A DNA stretch of 64,000 bases from Glutamicibacter sp002979865 (GTDB lineage: Bacteria; Actinomycetota; Actinomycetes; Actinomycetales; Micrococcaceae): assembly GCF_050030965.1 (NCBI RefSeq), contig NZ_CP188297.1, positions 124,001 to 188,000 of the forward strand, read 5' to 3'. Below, in pieces: positions 42,612 to 52,379 of the stretch (position 1 is its first letter; each line of letters begins with the position of its first letter). A program made the position numbers and the translations under genes. Below the pieces are notes generated by a model. It was given only the letters and a program-made list of their open reading frames with translations, was not told the origin of the DNA and did no database searches.

Positions 42612-43553
42612 CTACTTCTTGCGTTTGAGCAAGGGGAACTTGCGGGTCTTCTCGTACTTGATGGTCGGCATGGTGCCGGTACGGGTCTTCAGGTAGTCGG
42701 TACCGCGCTCCCCCTTGAACAGGGCCGGGTCCTTGTCTTCCTTCAGGCTGCCGGAGTACACGCCGTAAGTCACCCCGGAAACGGCAACAGCGATCCCGCC
42801 GTCGTAGGTTTCCTTGGCTTCCTCGACTACCTTGTTGATGTCGGTCCATACCGGAATGTGCGTCAGCAGCATGCGCTCGGCACCGGCCGCGGTCGCCATT
42901 TCGCCAGCACGCTTGCCCGTCAGGTGCACGCCGTCGATATGGTCATCGCGGCCCTCTTCGAAGGCCGCTTCGCACAGGAACATGTCAGCGCCGCGGGCTG
43001 CCTCAACCAGGCCATCGCAGCTGTCGGTGTCCCCGGAATAGGTCAGCACGCTGGTCAGCAACTCGCCATCGGGGCCCGGCTCATGCGCTTCCACGCGCAG
43101 CGCATAGGCTTCCTTGATCGGGTGGCGCACCGGGTAGGGAGTGATGGTGAAGGGACCGATGTTCACCGGCTGCAAGGATTTCCAGACCTGGAAGTCGTAG
43201 TCCTTGGCCATGGTGTCGCCATCGGGCAGGGAGTAGGCCGTTTCAATGCGTTCGGCGGTATCTTCCGGACCGTGCACCAGCATCCGGTCCCGGCCCCAGC
43301 CCGTCGGATCCCAGCGAATCGCCACATGCAAACCGCAAAGGTCCATGCAGTGATCCGGATGCAGATGGGAAATCATGATCCCGTCAATGTCTTTTAAATC
43401 GGTGTAACGCTGAAGCACGCCCAATGCGCCTGAGCCCAGATCCAGCAGGATCTTCCAGTCGCGCGTGCCATCAAAGGCCGACACCAGGTAGCAGGAAGCG
43501 GGCGATCCCGGCCCTGGGAATGACCCGGTGCATCCAATGATGGTCAGCTTCAT
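42612..43553 (-). CDS. MBL-fold metal-dependent hydrolase
   Basis: This 313-residue protein is a metallo-beta-lactamase-fold hydrolase of the RNase Z/phosphodiesterase branch. It has the family start 'KLTIIGCTGSFPGPGSPASC', the metal motif 'SHLHPDHCMDL', 'YSGDTDSC' and 'LTHIPVW'. The C-terminus ends in a basic tail (KKRKK-like). It is conserved beside murI and rph in Actinobacteria, where its substrate is still not established. It overlaps murI by four bases, so it belongs to that operon. Confidence 0.85.
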   Translation of the reverse strand: MKLTIIGCTGSFPGPGSPASCYLVSAFDGTRDWKILLDLGSGALGVLQRYTDLKDIDGIMISHLHPDHCMDLCGLHVAIRWDPTGWGRDRMLVHGPEDTAERIETAYSLPDGDTMAKDYDFQVWKSLQPVNIGPFTITPYPVRHPIKEAYALRVEAHEPGPDGELLTSVLTYSGDTDSCDGLVEAARGADMFLCEAAFEEGRDDHIDGVHLTGKRAGEMATAAGAERMLLTHIPVWTDINKVVEEAKETYDGGIAVAVSGVTYGVYSGSLKEDKDPALFKGERGTDYLKTRTGTMPTIKYEKTRKFPLLKRKK

Positions 43554-44473
43554 TCGTTACTCGCTTTCGACGCGGCAATCATCTGCGGGGTAATCCGCGA
43601 AATAGCTCCGGTCGGATAGTGGGCGGCTACATGGTCCACGTGGCGCACCTGCAGCACCTCGGGTCCGAGGAATCGGCGAGCCAGTACACCAAAGCTATCA
43701 GCGTTGCCTGTGGCTAGGAACTCATGACGCGCCGCGGCGCCGTCGTTGCGCACCAGGGCATGGCGGGTCAACGCCCGGAAAACGTCCTTTGCCGTTTCCT
43801 CGGCACTCGAAACCAAGCTGACCGAATCCCCCATGACATAGGAAATCACGCCGGTCAGCAACGGATAGTGCGTGCATCCCAGAACCAGGGTGTCTACATC
43901 GGCGGCCTGCAGCGGCGCCAGGTATTCCTGCGCGATCTCCAGCAGCTCGGCACCGGCGGTAATGCCGGACTCCACGAACTCCACGAAACGCGGGCAGGCC
44001 ACGGTGGAGACCTGCAAGTTCGGCGCGGCCGCAAAGGCGTCCTCGTAGGCGCGTGAACCAACAGTCGCCTGGGTGCCGATGATGCCGATCTTGCCATTCT
44101 TCGTGCCGGCTACCGCACGGCGCACCGCCGGCTGGATGACCTCGACGACCGGGATGCCATAGCGCGCGGTATAGCGCTCGCGAGCATCGCGCAGCACTGC
44201 GGCAGAGGCCGAATTGCAGGCAATCACCAGCAGCTTCACGCCACCATCTACCAGCTCATCCATCACCCCCAGCGCATTGGCCCGAACCTGGGCAATGGGC
44301 AGCGGGCCATAGGGAGAGTTGGCGGTATCCCCCACATAGATCAGCGATTCGCCCGGCAGCTGGTCAATGATCGCGCGGGCCACGGTCAGCCCGCCAACGC
44401 CCGAGTCGAAAATGCCGATGGGGGTATTGGCCTCCGGGGCCGAGACCTGCCCGGTAGCAAAGTAGGAATTCAT
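43550..44473 (-). CDS. murI: Glutamate racemase
   Basis: MurI converts L- to D-glutamate for peptidoglycan. The two catalytic cysteines C86 ('VIACNSASA') and C200 ('LGCTHYPLL') and 'IGIFDSGVGGLTVA' are present. The first ~15 residues form a short extra N-terminal tail. Length 307 is slightly above the usual ~270. It lies 3 bases after the DUF2017 gene stop and overlaps the MBL gene. Confidence 0.95.
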   Translation of the reverse strand: MNSYFATGQVSAPEANTPIGIFDSGVGGLTVARAIIDQLPGESLIYVGDTANSPYGPLPIAQVRANALGVMDELVDGGVKLLVIACNSASAAVLRDARERYTARYGIPVVEVIQPAVRRAVAGTKNGKIGIIGTQATVGSRAYEDAFAAAPNLQVSTVACPRFVEFVESGITAGAELLEIAQEYLAPLQAADVDTLVLGCTHYPLLTGVISYVMGDSVSLVSSAEETAKDVFRALTRHALVRNDGAAARHEFLATGNADSFGVLARRFLGPEVLQVRHVDHVAAHYPTGAISRITPQMIAASKASNE

Positions 44474-44476
44474 GGA

Positions 44477-45055
44477 TTAGAACTCCGCATCCATCAGTGC
44501 AGCCATCAGGGTATCGAGGACCCATGAAATCAGGTTGTACACCAAGGACATGTATTCGTCCGGGGTGTTCACCTCGGATGCATCGAGCACCTCTGCGACC
44601 CGGGCCGAATCCTCTTCACTGCGGATTTCCAGGCGCTCTGCGAGCACCAGGCGCACGTCGTTCAGCGCTTGGGCAAAACGCGTCGCGGTGTCCTTGTCCA
44701 AGACCAGCTTTTCGGTGTCCAGCAGCATCTGGGCCTCGCGCAGGCGGCCAACCTTTTGCGCGATCAGGTCGGCTTCGGTCAGCCGGCGATGCTCCGCGGC
44801 GGCCACTGCGTCATCGCTGGCATCCGGCAGCAGCCTGGCCAGCGCTGGATCGGAAACCGGCGGCAGGTCCATGGACTCGGGCCGCATGCCGGTCAGGGCG
44901 TAAAGCGGATCAACATCTTCGGGCAGCTGGTGCAGCTGCGCACGCTCCTCGAGCATTCCAATGACATCGCCGAAGAGTTCGCGGATCAGTTTTCGTTCTG
45001 CGGAGTGCAGTGTTCCGGTAATGCCCTTGGAACCGTTCTTGAAGGCCTTCGCCAC
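44477..45055 (-). CDS. DUF2017 family protein
   Basis: This 192-residue helical protein of unknown function lies between clpS and murI as in most Actinobacteria. Visible features are an N-terminal 'HSAERKLIRELFGDVIGML' helix, an acidic middle region and a C-terminal 'YNLISWVLDTLMAALMDAEF'. Its constant position next to clpS suggests a link to proteolysis, but no activity is known. Confidence 0.8.
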   Translation of the reverse strand: MAKAFKNGSKGITGTLHSAERKLIRELFGDVIGMLEERAQLHQLPEDVDPLYALTGMRPESMDLPPVSDPALARLLPDASDDAVAAAEHRRLTEADLIAQKVGRLREAQMLLDTEKLVLDKDTATRFAQALNDVRLVLAERLEIRSEEDSARVAEVLDASEVNTPDEYMSLVYNLISWVLDTLMAALMDAEF

Positions 45056-45057
45056 GT

Positions 45058-45351
45058 TCAGGCTCCCTGGGTCATCGTTGCGTTCAGGCCGAATCCGTGC
45101 ATTGCCTGCACATCGGATTCGATAGCTTCGCGGCTGCCGCTGCGCACCGTGCAGAAGCCGTCATGGTGCACCTGCAGCATGAGCTTCTCGGCTTTTTCCG
45201 CGCTGAAACCAAAGTAGGAACGGAACACGTAGGATACGTAGCTCATCAAGTTCACTGGATCATTCCACACGACCAAGCGCCAGGGCTTGTCTTGGGATAC
45301 CAGGGTTTCAAATTCGGAAAGTACATCGGGCATTGCGGTCATGGCTTCCAT
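45058..45351 (-). CDS. clpS: ATP-dependent Clp protease adaptor ClpS
   Basis: ClpS binds N-degron substrates and delivers them to ClpC/ClpA-ClpP. The core 'WRLVVWNDPVNLMSYVSYVF' and 'AEKLMLQVHHDG' show the family's DP-x-N and hydrophobic pocket residues. I start at ATG 45351; ATG 45342 and 45333 are alternatives, and none has a strong ribosome site. It heads the clpS-DUF2017-murI-MBL operon, divergent from pncB with about 130 bp between. Confidence 0.9.
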   Translation of the reverse strand: MEAMTAMPDVLSEFETLVSQDKPWRLVVWNDPVNLMSYVSYVFRSYFGFSAEKAEKLMLQVHHDGFCTVRSGSREAIESDVQAMHGFGLNATMTQGA

Positions 45352-45484
45352 TTTACGCTTGGAAGCTGAACGCAACACCGGACACGGCAAATATCACCTT
45401 GAGCGTGAGCCGTTATACAGTAAAACCGGTCTGCTTTCCCAAGCAGCACCGTATAAGGCCTTTTCCGATCATCAGGAGCGTCAC

Positions 45485-46783
45485 ATGCGCACCAGTCTCT
45501 TCACCGACCACTATGAGCTGACCATGCTCCAAGCAGCGCTGGGATCCGGTGCAGCTCACCGCCCGTCTGTCTTCGAGGCATTCGCTCGCCGCTTGCCCGA
45601 GGGCCGGCGCTATGGCGTGGTCGCAGGTACTGGTCGCGTGCTCGAAGGGTTGGCAAACTTCCGCTTCGATGACGAACAGCTGCGTTTCCTCAGCGACAAC
45701 AAGGTAGTCAACGCGGAAACCATCAAGTACCTGGAGAACTTCCGCTTCACCGGCAGCATCTCCGGCTACGCCGAGGGCGAGTTGTACTTCCCGAATTCGC
45801 CGCTGCTGACCGTGGAGTCGACTTTCGCTGAAGCCTGCGTTATCGAGACTTTCCTGCTCTCGGTCATGAACCATGATTCGGCCATCGCTTCGGCGGCATC
45901 GCGAATGATCGCCTCGGCCGGCGAACGCCCATGTATCGAGATGGGCTCGCGCCGCACCCATGAGGAATCAGCAGTGGCTGCCGCGCGGGCCGCCATGATT
46001 GCCGGATTCACTTCAACGTCCAATTTGGAAGCCGGTGCCCGCTATGGCTTGAAGACCGTTGGCACTTCGGCCCACTCGTTCACCCTGCTTCACGACACCG
46101 AGCGCGCCGCCTTCGAAGCGCAGGTTGCCTCGCTGGGCAAGGACACCATCTTGCTGGTGGATACCTACGACGTGGAGAAGGGCGTACGCACCGCGGTTGA
46201 AGTTGCGGGTCCGGAACTAGGCGGAGTCCGGCTGGACTCGGGCGACCTGGTGCAGCAGGCAGGCTGGGTTCGCGAGCTACTTGATGACCTGGGCAACTGG
46301 AACACCAAGATCACCGTGACCTCGGACCTCGACGAGTACGCGATCGCCGCCCTGGCCAGCGCCCCGGTTGACGCCTATGGCGTCGGCACGGCATTGGTCA
46401 CCGGCTCCGGCCATCCAACCGCGTCGATGGTTTACAAGCTGGTTGCCCGCCAAGACGATTCGGGGCAATGGATTCCGGTCGCCAAGGCCGCGGCGAACAA
46501 GGCCAGCGTGGGCGGGCGCAAGTACGCGGTGCGCCAGCTCAATGAACGCAATCGCGCTATCGCTGAAATCGTCTCCACTTCCGAGTACACCACCGGCGGC
46601 CCCGAGCGGGATCTGGTGGTCCCGTTGGTGCGCCATGGCGAGATCGATCAGGCGTACGTGGGTGCAGCTGGCGTCAAGCTCGCCACCGAGCGCCACTTCG
46701 CATCGGTCCAGGAACTGCCAGGCGTGGCCCGCAAGATGCAGCGTGGCGAACCGGTCATCCCGACCGTCATGATCCAGGACTAG
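45485..46783 (+). CDS. pncB: Nicotinate phosphoribosyltransferase
   Basis: PncB makes nicotinate mononucleotide from nicotinate and PRPP in NAD salvage. The start ATG 45485 follows AGGAG, giving 432 residues. 'FTDHYELTMLQAAL' is the family start, 'GTSAHSFTLLHD' contains the autophosphorylated His, and 'GGVRLDSGDLVQQ' and 'YGVGTALVTG' form the phosphoribosyl site. pncA follows after 104 bp with a terminator-like stem between, so both enzymes of the nicotinamide-to-NaMN route are together. Confidence 0.95.
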   Translation: MRTSLFTDHYELTMLQAALGSGAAHRPSVFEAFARRLPEGRRYGVVAGTGRVLEGLANFRFDDEQLRFLSDNKVVNAETIKYLENFRFTGSISGYAEGELYFPNSPLLTVESTFAEACVIETFLLSVMNHDSAIASAASRMIASAGERPCIEMGSRRTHEESAVAAARAAMIAGFTSTSNLEAGARYGLKTVGTSAHSFTLLHDTERAAFEAQVASLGKDTILLVDTYDVEKGVRTAVEVAGPELGGVRLDSGDLVQQAGWVRELLDDLGNWNTKITVTSDLDEYAIAALASAPVDAYGVGTALVTGSGHPTASMVYKLVARQDDSGQWIPVAKAAANKASVGGRKYAVRQLNERNRAIAEIVSTSEYTTGGPERDLVVPLVRHGEIDQAYVGAAGVKLATERHFASVQELPGVARKMQRGEPVIPTVMIQD

Positions 46784-46804
46784 TCGAACACACGAAAATC
46801 CCAG

Positions 46805-46848
46805 CTGCGGGACGTAGGATCCAGATTCAAGGATCCTGCGGTCCGCAG
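46805..46848 (+). terminator. Terminator between pncB and pncA
   Basis: CTGCGGGACGTAGGATCC pairs with GGATCCTGCGGTCCGCAG with a few mismatches and is followed by TTTT. It probably gives partial termination. Confidence 0.7.
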
Positions 46849-46887
46849 TTTTCCAATCTCTACACTTCCCCCAGCCAGGAGGCAGCG

Positions 46888-47481
46888 ATGAGCAGAGCCC
46901 TGTTGATCATTGATGTCCAACCCGACTTCTGCGAAGGCGGAGCCCTGGCCGTGACCGGCGGCAACGCCGTCGCAACGGCCATTGCCGCGGATATTGCCGA
47001 ACGCCGCGATGCCTACTCGGCAATCGTCACCACCCAGGATTGGCATATCGAGCCCGGGAATCATTTCTCGGAAACCCCCGACTTCATTGATTCCTGGCCG
47101 GTGCACTGTGTCGCCGGAACATCTGGCGCCGCCCTGCATCCGCAGCTCGCCGAGGTGCCCCTGGATGCGCACTTCGCCAAGGGGCGCTTCACCGCAGCCT
47201 ATTCGGGTTTCGAAGCCAGAGTGCTGGATCCATCGGCTGACCAGGCTGATGAAAGCGGAGAACTGCTAGGTCCATGGCTCAAGGCCAGAGGCATTGACTC
47301 TGTAGATGTCGTAGGGCTCGCCGCGGATCATTGCGTAAAGGCGACCGCCTTCGATGCAGCTGAAGCAGGATTCACTACGACCATCATTTCTCCGCTGACC
47401 GCAGCAGTCTCGCCGGAGAATCTGCCGGCGATACGCGAGGAACTGCGGGCAGCCGGGGTAACGGTGATTTCGCTGGGTTGA
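46888..47481 (+). CDS. pncA: Nicotinamidase
   Basis: PncA hydrolyses nicotinamide to nicotinate. The catalytic triad is D9 ('LLIIDVQPDFC'), K98 ('FAKGRF') and C149 ('AADHCVKATA'). Metal ligands D51, H53 and H59 are in 'QDWHIEPGNHF'. Length is 197 residues, normal. Its product feeds PncB upstream. By analogy with mycobacterial PncA it may also activate pyrazinamide. Confidence 0.95.
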   Translation: MSRALLIIDVQPDFCEGGALAVTGGNAVATAIAADIAERRDAYSAIVTTQDWHIEPGNHFSETPDFIDSWPVHCVAGTSGAALHPQLAEVPLDAHFAKGRFTAAYSGFEARVLDPSADQADESGELLGPWLKARGIDSVDVVGLAADHCVKATAFDAAEAGFTTTIISPLTAAVSPENLPAIREELRAAGVTVISLG

Positions 47482-47501
47482 TGATCCCCCGGAAAGCGGA
47501 A

Positions 47502-47546
47502 ACGGGTTTGCTCCTGACCGAATTTTCCGGTCAGGGGCAAATCCGT
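47502..47546. terminator. Bidirectional terminator between pncA and the helicase gene
   Basis: ACGGGTTTGCTCCTGACCG pairs with CGGTCAGGGGCAAATCCGT (17 of 19) around an AATTTTC loop, between convergent genes. Confidence 0.8.
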
Positions 47547-47559
47547 TCTCTCGTGGAGC

Positions 47560-49326
47560 CTATTTTCGCCCGACGAACCAGTCCTGCAGCTTGTCAATGC
47601 GCGCCTGCAGCTGGTCAGCAGTAGCCTGCGACACCGCAGGCCCGCCGCAGACGCTGCGCAGCTTGTTGTGGATCTGCCCGTGCGGGGTGCCGGTGCGGGC
47701 GGCCCATGCCGAGACGTTCTTCGACAGCTTGGTGCGCAGCTCCATCATGCGGCGGTGGTCCGAGACCGGCTCGGGCTTGGTGCCGCCCTTGGAAATCTGC
47801 TTGTTCTGCTGCTTGCGCAGCAGCTCGGAAACCTGTTCGGTATCCAGCAGGCCCGGGATCCCCAGGAAGCCGAGTTCTTCTTCACTGCCGATGTCGGCGC
47901 CGGTACCGAATTCGCCGCCGTCGAAGAGCACGCGGTCAAAGGAGGCCTGCGAGTTCAGCGCCTCGAACTTGTTGCGCGTCAGCTCGTCGCTGGCCTTGTC
48001 TTCCTTGTTCGCCGCTTCCAGCAGCGAATCGTCCAGCCCGTCTTCGTCCTTGGAACCTTCACGGTCCAAGGCGTGGTCGCGTTCGACTTCCATCTCGTTG
48101 GCCAAGGCCATCAGGATCGGCACCGAGGGCAGGAAGACCGAAGCCACCTCGCCGCGCTTGCGGCTACGCACGAAGCGGCCGACCGCCTGGGCGAAGAACA
48201 ACGGAGTGGAGGTGGACGTCGCATAAACGCCCACGCAGAGACGCGGAACGTCCACGCCTTCGGACACCATGCGCACCGCAACCATCCAGCGCGCGTCGGA
48301 TTCGGAGAAATCGTCGATCTTCTGCGATGCCTTGGGGTCATCGGAAAGAATGGTGGTGACCTTCTCGCCACAGATCGCTTCGAGCTGGGCCGCGTAGCCG
48401 CGCGCGTCCTCGTGGTCCGTGGCGATGATCAGGCCGCCGGCGTCCTTCACGGTGCGGCGGACCTCCGAGAGCCGCCGGTCAGCGGCCTGCAGCACCGACG
48501 GGATCCAGTCGCCGTGCGGATCCAGCGCGGTACGCCAGGCATGGGCGGTGACATCCTTGGTGAAGCCTTCGCCGAGGTTTGCTTCCATCTCCTCGCCGCC
48601 GGAGGTACGCCAGCGCATATTGCCCGAATAGGCCATGAACAGCACCGGACGGACCACGTGGTCGGCCAGGGCGCTGCCGTAGCCGTAGGTGTAGTCCGCC
48701 TTGGAACGGCGAATGCCATCGCCCTCGTCCACATACTGCACGAAAGGAATCGGGGCCGCATCGGAACGGAATGGGGTACCGGTCAGGGCAAGCCGCCGGG
48801 TAGCCGGTTCGAATGCTTCACGAATGCCATCGCCCCAGGACAGGGCATCGCCGGCGTGGTGGACCTCATCCATGATCACCAGGGTGCGGGCATCTTCAGT
48901 TTTCGCGCGGTGCACCGCGGGCTTCAGCGAGACCTGGGCATAGGTCACCACCACGCCCATGTAGTGCGAGCCGTGCCGGCCGTCGGAGTTCTTGTAGTTC
49001 GGGTCCAGTGAGATGCCCACACGCGCCGCCGCATCCGCCCACTGCTTTTTCAGGTGTTCGGTGGGCGCGACAACGATCATGCGGTTGATCTTGCCCGAGT
49101 CGATCAGCACTTTGGCCAAGCGCAGCGCGAAGGTGGTCTTACCTGCGCCAGGGGTCGCCACCGCCATGAAGTCCTTGGGCTCCGTATCGAAGTACAGAGC
49201 CAAGGCCTCGGCCTGCCAGGCACGCAGCTTCGGCCCAGTTCCCCAAGCCGCACGTTCCGGATACGCTACCGGCAGCTTGTCTTCTAGTGGAAGCTTGTCG
49301 CCAAAATCAAAGAGTGTCTCGGTCAT
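47560..49326 (-). CDS. DEAD/DEAH-box (SF2) helicase
   Basis: This 588-residue superfamily 2 ATPase has Walker A 'VATPGAGKTTFALRL', motif II 'VIMDEVHHAGD', motif III 'ALTGTPFRSDA' and motif VI 'FAQAVGRFVRSRKRGE'. About 150 C-terminal residues beyond the helicase core are charged and species-variable. It resembles the actinobacterial helicases that sit beside DUF3039. A DNA or RNA unwinding role is expected but the process is not known. Confidence 0.85.
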   Translation of the reverse strand: MTETLFDFGDKLPLEDKLPVAYPERAAWGTGPKLRAWQAEALALYFDTEPKDFMAVATPGAGKTTFALRLAKVLIDSGKINRMIVVAPTEHLKKQWADAAARVGISLDPNYKNSDGRHGSHYMGVVVTYAQVSLKPAVHRAKTEDARTLVIMDEVHHAGDALSWGDGIREAFEPATRRLALTGTPFRSDAAPIPFVQYVDEGDGIRRSKADYTYGYGSALADHVVRPVLFMAYSGNMRWRTSGGEEMEANLGEGFTKDVTAHAWRTALDPHGDWIPSVLQAADRRLSEVRRTVKDAGGLIIATDHEDARGYAAQLEAICGEKVTTILSDDPKASQKIDDFSESDARWMVAVRMVSEGVDVPRLCVGVYATSTSTPLFFAQAVGRFVRSRKRGEVASVFLPSVPILMALANEMEVERDHALDREGSKDEDGLDDSLLEAANKEDKASDELTRNKFEALNSQASFDRVLFDGGEFGTGADIGSEEELGFLGIPGLLDTEQVSELLRKQQNKQISKGGTKPEPVSDHRRMMELRTKLSKNVSAWAARTGTPHGQIHNKLRSVCGGPAVSQATADQLQARIDKLQDWFVGRK

Positions 49327-49381
49327 TTACCTTTTCCCGGCCGCGTGCATTGTGTGAAGTAGTGCTAGTTCATTCGCAGCA

Positions 49382-49633
49382 CTACCCCATCATGGAGTCG
49401 TAGACTTCCTTGCACTCGGGGCATACCGGGAACTTCTGCGGATCTCGGCCTGGCGTCCAGACCTTGCCGCACAGAGCGATCACTGGGTCGCCGGTCATTG
49501 CCGACTCCATGATCTTTTCCTTCTGCACGTAGTGAGCAAAACGCTCATGATCTCCGGCCTCGACACTCTGGGTTGTCTCGGTACGTTCAATCGTGGCAGT
49601 GCCACCGCGGGTTTCTTCAGACTGTTCCACCAT
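49382..49633 (-). CDS. DUF3039 family small protein
   Basis: This 83-residue protein starts at ATG 49633; longer frames lack support. 'GDHERFAHYVQKEKIMESAM' and 'ALCGKVWTPGRDPQKFPVCP' are the family core. CGK and CPEC cysteines likely bind one zinc ion. It is highly conserved in Actinobacteria next to this helicase, with unknown function. The ~300-bp gap that follows to 49934 has only a terminator. Confidence 0.85.
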   Translation of the reverse strand: MVEQSEETRGGTATIERTETTQSVEAGDHERFAHYVQKEKIMESAMTGDPVIALCGKVWTPGRDPQKFPVCPECKEVYDSMMG

Positions 49634-49871
49634 GCCTCCAAGTCTAATACGGATTGCCACTGCTGTCCGCGTGGCAAGCATGGGAGCTTGTCCACATTGA
49701 CTTTGCCGCGCTGCACTAGGCCGCCCCATCGATTTCTTCCTCGCTGCAAGTCAACAACCATTTTTCAATGTTCTTGCGATGCGTTGCGGTGCCGTTGGAA
49801 GTCGATATTGCGCCAATTGGGCGCGACCCGATCAATATCCTGTGAACCTCCTTGCACCCAAGGCAGGCAAA

Positions 49872-49910
49872 CGGCCGCCTAGCGGAAAACAGCGTCCCGC
49901 TAGACGGCCG
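49872..49910 (-). terminator. Terminator of the two-gene ABC exporter operon
   Basis: CGGCCGCCTAGCGG and CCGCTAGACGGCCG form a stem with one mismatch. It lies 25 bases after the permease stop on the minus strand. Confidence 0.75.
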
Positions 49911-49934
49911 GAGGCAGCAATTCGGCTGCTGCGC

Positions 49935-51500
49935 CTACTTATTGAGGATGACCGACTGCATCAGCTCAGGAGTGCGCTTTTCGTACCATTTGCCACCGAG
50001 GGCAATGCCGCCGAGCATCAGTCCGATACCCACGGCCAGGCCCGCGCCCAAGGTGATGAAGCCGAAGGACTGCGACTGCTTCACCCAGCCGATGATGTAG
50101 GGAATGAGTACCGGGATCAGCAGGAGGCCCATGGCAAGCATGATTCCCAGCTGGGTCAGCGCAATGCGCATGCCATTGCCCGGAGGGGTCTTCATCGGGT
50201 TATCACCCGGCAGCGGCACCGAATAGGTGTAGCGGGCCGAGGACACCGACGCGACGCCCAACGCGATGAGCAGCCCCGCCAGTGACAGGCCCAGGTCTCC
50301 CGGGATGCGCCACAGCGCACCGGAGATGAGGCCCGGCAAAATGGCTGCCGCCAGGACCGGAACGATGGCAATCAGGAAACAGGACAGCACTCGCCCTGCC
50401 CGATCAGCACGTCCGGAAATGCCGGTCAGCGCGTGCAGCGCAAAGGCGGTGTTGTCATAGGAAATGTCGGCCGAGATGGAGAAGCCCATCAAGATGCCGA
50501 TCAACGGGCCCAGCAGGAACATCATCACGTAGCTGCCGGTCTGGTTGCCGGTGAACCAGAAGAGCAACGGCAGCATCGGCACAATGAGCACGCCAATGGC
50601 ATAGCGCGGATCCTTGAACCAGTAGGTCAGTGCGCGGGCAGCCACGGCGCCCGTTGGCGTGGCCGGCATCAACTTGAAGAAGCCCAGCCCCTTGGCCGTG
50701 GCAGCGCGCTGCTCTGGCGGCGGGGTCACCGTGGCTTTGGCGGTAGCTCGAGCCAGCAGGAGGTACAGTCCGCCAAGGTAGAGCAAGCCCAGCGCCAGAT
50801 GGATCGCCATCTGGCCGTAGTGCGCCGAGGCAAAAGCCCCGGGAATCGCGGCAAAGGCACCCAACGGGGTGTAGCCCAAGACCGAGGCAATCGGCTGGAT
50901 CCAGTCGCTCATGCTCTGCGCGGCAGCCAATGCCGAGGTCACGATCGGCCCCAAGGCGATGAGCACCACGAACAGCAGCACGAAGGTCAATTCACGGAAT
51001 CGGCGCTTGGCCCGCAGTGCGGTCGCCATGATCACCAGATACTGGCAAAGAAGAATCGCCATCACCGCGGTCGCCACCGCTGCCAGCAGGGCCAGCATGA
51101 GCGCGCCCGCATCGAAGCGCCACATCAGCGAGGCGCCGAGCAGGCCCGCAATGGTCAGCACCGCGGGAATCGAGATGAAGCCAGCCAGCACCAGCGCTGG
51201 CCCCAAGGTCTTTTCCGGAATCCCGAAGTGGACAAAGCGTGAAGGTTCCAGGGTGAGGTCAACACCGGTCAGCAGCGGCGGGATGATGGCCCAGCCCAGC
51301 ACCACGGCCGAGCCGATCAGGGTGAAGATTTCGCTCTGGAAAGGAATATCGCCGGCGGTAAACCACATGGCCAAGGTCAGCATGGTGATCATGCCCAGTG
51401 CGTACAGGCCACCGATAATGACGCCGATGAGCTGGCCGACGGAGCGCTTGAAGCCGTTGGCGAGCAAGCGCAGTTTCAGGCTTAGGACGTGCGCAACCAT
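49935..51500 (-). CDS. ABC exporter membrane subunit
   Basis: This 521-residue protein has about 12 hydrophobic segments and no other recognisable domain, resembling large ABC-2-type permeases. Its start lies inside the end of the ATPase gene (19-base overlap), showing that the two form one transporter. Loops are short. Substrate and direction cannot be read; a lipid or peptide exporter is possible. Confidence 0.75.
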   Translation of the reverse strand: MVAHVLSLKLRLLANGFKRSVGQLIGVIIGGLYALGMITMLTLAMWFTAGDIPFQSEIFTLIGSAVVLGWAIIPPLLTGVDLTLEPSRFVHFGIPEKTLGPALVLAGFISIPAVLTIAGLLGASLMWRFDAGALMLALLAAVATAVMAILLCQYLVIMATALRAKRRFRELTFVLLFVVLIALGPIVTSALAAAQSMSDWIQPIASVLGYTPLGAFAAIPGAFASAHYGQMAIHLALGLLYLGGLYLLLARATAKATVTPPPEQRAATAKGLGFFKLMPATPTGAVAARALTYWFKDPRYAIGVLIVPMLPLLFWFTGNQTGSYVMMFLLGPLIGILMGFSISADISYDNTAFALHALTGISGRADRAGRVLSCFLIAIVPVLAAAILPGLISGALWRIPGDLGLSLAGLLIALGVASVSSARYTYSVPLPGDNPMKTPPGNGMRIALTQLGIMLAMGLLLIPVLIPYIIGWVKQSQSFGFITLGAGLAVGIGLMLGGIALGGKWYEKRTPELMQSVILNK

Positions 51501-52240
51501 GACAGCCCTTCATTATTGGCGCGGCCGCCCACCAGATCGACGAAGCGATCTTCCAGGCTCATGCCGCCGCGGACTTCATCCACGGTGCCCTGCGCCTTGA
51601 GCATGCCATCGGAAATGACCGCGACATGCGTGCACATGCGCTGGACGAGGTCCATCACATGCGAGGAAACGATGACGGTGCCGCCGAATTCAACGTAGTT
51701 ATTCAGGATGTCGCGGATATTCGCCGCAGATACCGGGTCCACCGCCTCGAACGGCTCGTCCAGAACCAGCAGCTTTGGCGAGTGGATCATCGCGGTAGCC
51801 AAGGAAATCTTCTTGGTCATGCCGGCCGAGTAGTCCACCACCAGCTTGTCGCCGTCATCGAGCAAATCCATCACGCGCAGCAGGTCTTCGGTACGCTGGG
51901 CAACTTCTGCGCGTTCCATGCCGCGCAGCAATCCCGAGTAGGTCACCAGCTGGCGGCCGGTCAGCCGGTCAAACTGGCGCACGCCATCAGCCAGGACTCC
52001 CAACGTGGCCTTGGCCGCTTGCGGATCAGCCCAGATATCCACGCCGTTGACCAGCGCTTGGCCTGAATCCGGGCGCAGCAATCCAGTGGCCATGGAAAGC
52101 ATGGTGGTCTTGCCGGCACCATTGGGTCCGACAAGACCGTAGAAGGAACCCGCAGGAACTTGCAGGCTGACGTTGTTCACGGCAATCTTGGCGCCGAATT
52201 GCTTGGCAAGACCCCGAATGTCCAGTGCGATCTGATTCAT
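51482..52240 (-). CDS. ABC exporter ATP-binding subunit
   Basis: The 252 residues have Walker A 'GLVGPNGAGKTTMLSMATGL', signature 'YSAGMTKKISLATAMI' (SAGM in place of SGGQ) and Walker B 'LLVLDEPFEAVDPVSA'. The degenerate signature is typical of ABC-2 exporter ATPases. It precedes and overlaps the permease gene. Confidence 0.85.
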   Translation of the reverse strand: MNQIALDIRGLAKQFGAKIAVNNVSLQVPAGSFYGLVGPNGAGKTTMLSMATGLLRPDSGQALVNGVDIWADPQAAKATLGVLADGVRQFDRLTGRQLVTYSGLLRGMERAEVAQRTEDLLRVMDLLDDGDKLVVDYSAGMTKKISLATAMIHSPKLLVLDEPFEAVDPVSAANIRDILNNYVEFGGTVIVSSHVMDLVQRMCTHVAVISDGMLKAQGTVDEVRGGMSLEDRFVDLVGGRANNEGLSWLRTS

Positions 52241-52307
52241 AGCTTAAGGCTAGCAATGCCCCTAGTCAGAACGCATCATCCTTTGGAGTTAAACCCAGGT
52301 CTAAGAC

Positions 52308-52348
52308 AACCGCCGCGACCCAGGGAAAAACCCTGGGCCACGGCGGTT
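52308..52348 (-). terminator. Terminator of the ybbN-like/unknown-protein operon
   Basis: AACCGCCGCGACCCAGGG pairs with CCCTGGGCCACGGCGGTT (16 of 18) around an AAAAA loop, 32 bases after the ybbN-like stop. Confidence 0.8.
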
Positions 52349-52379
52349 GAACTGCTTGGTCCAGTCCCTGGACGTCAGC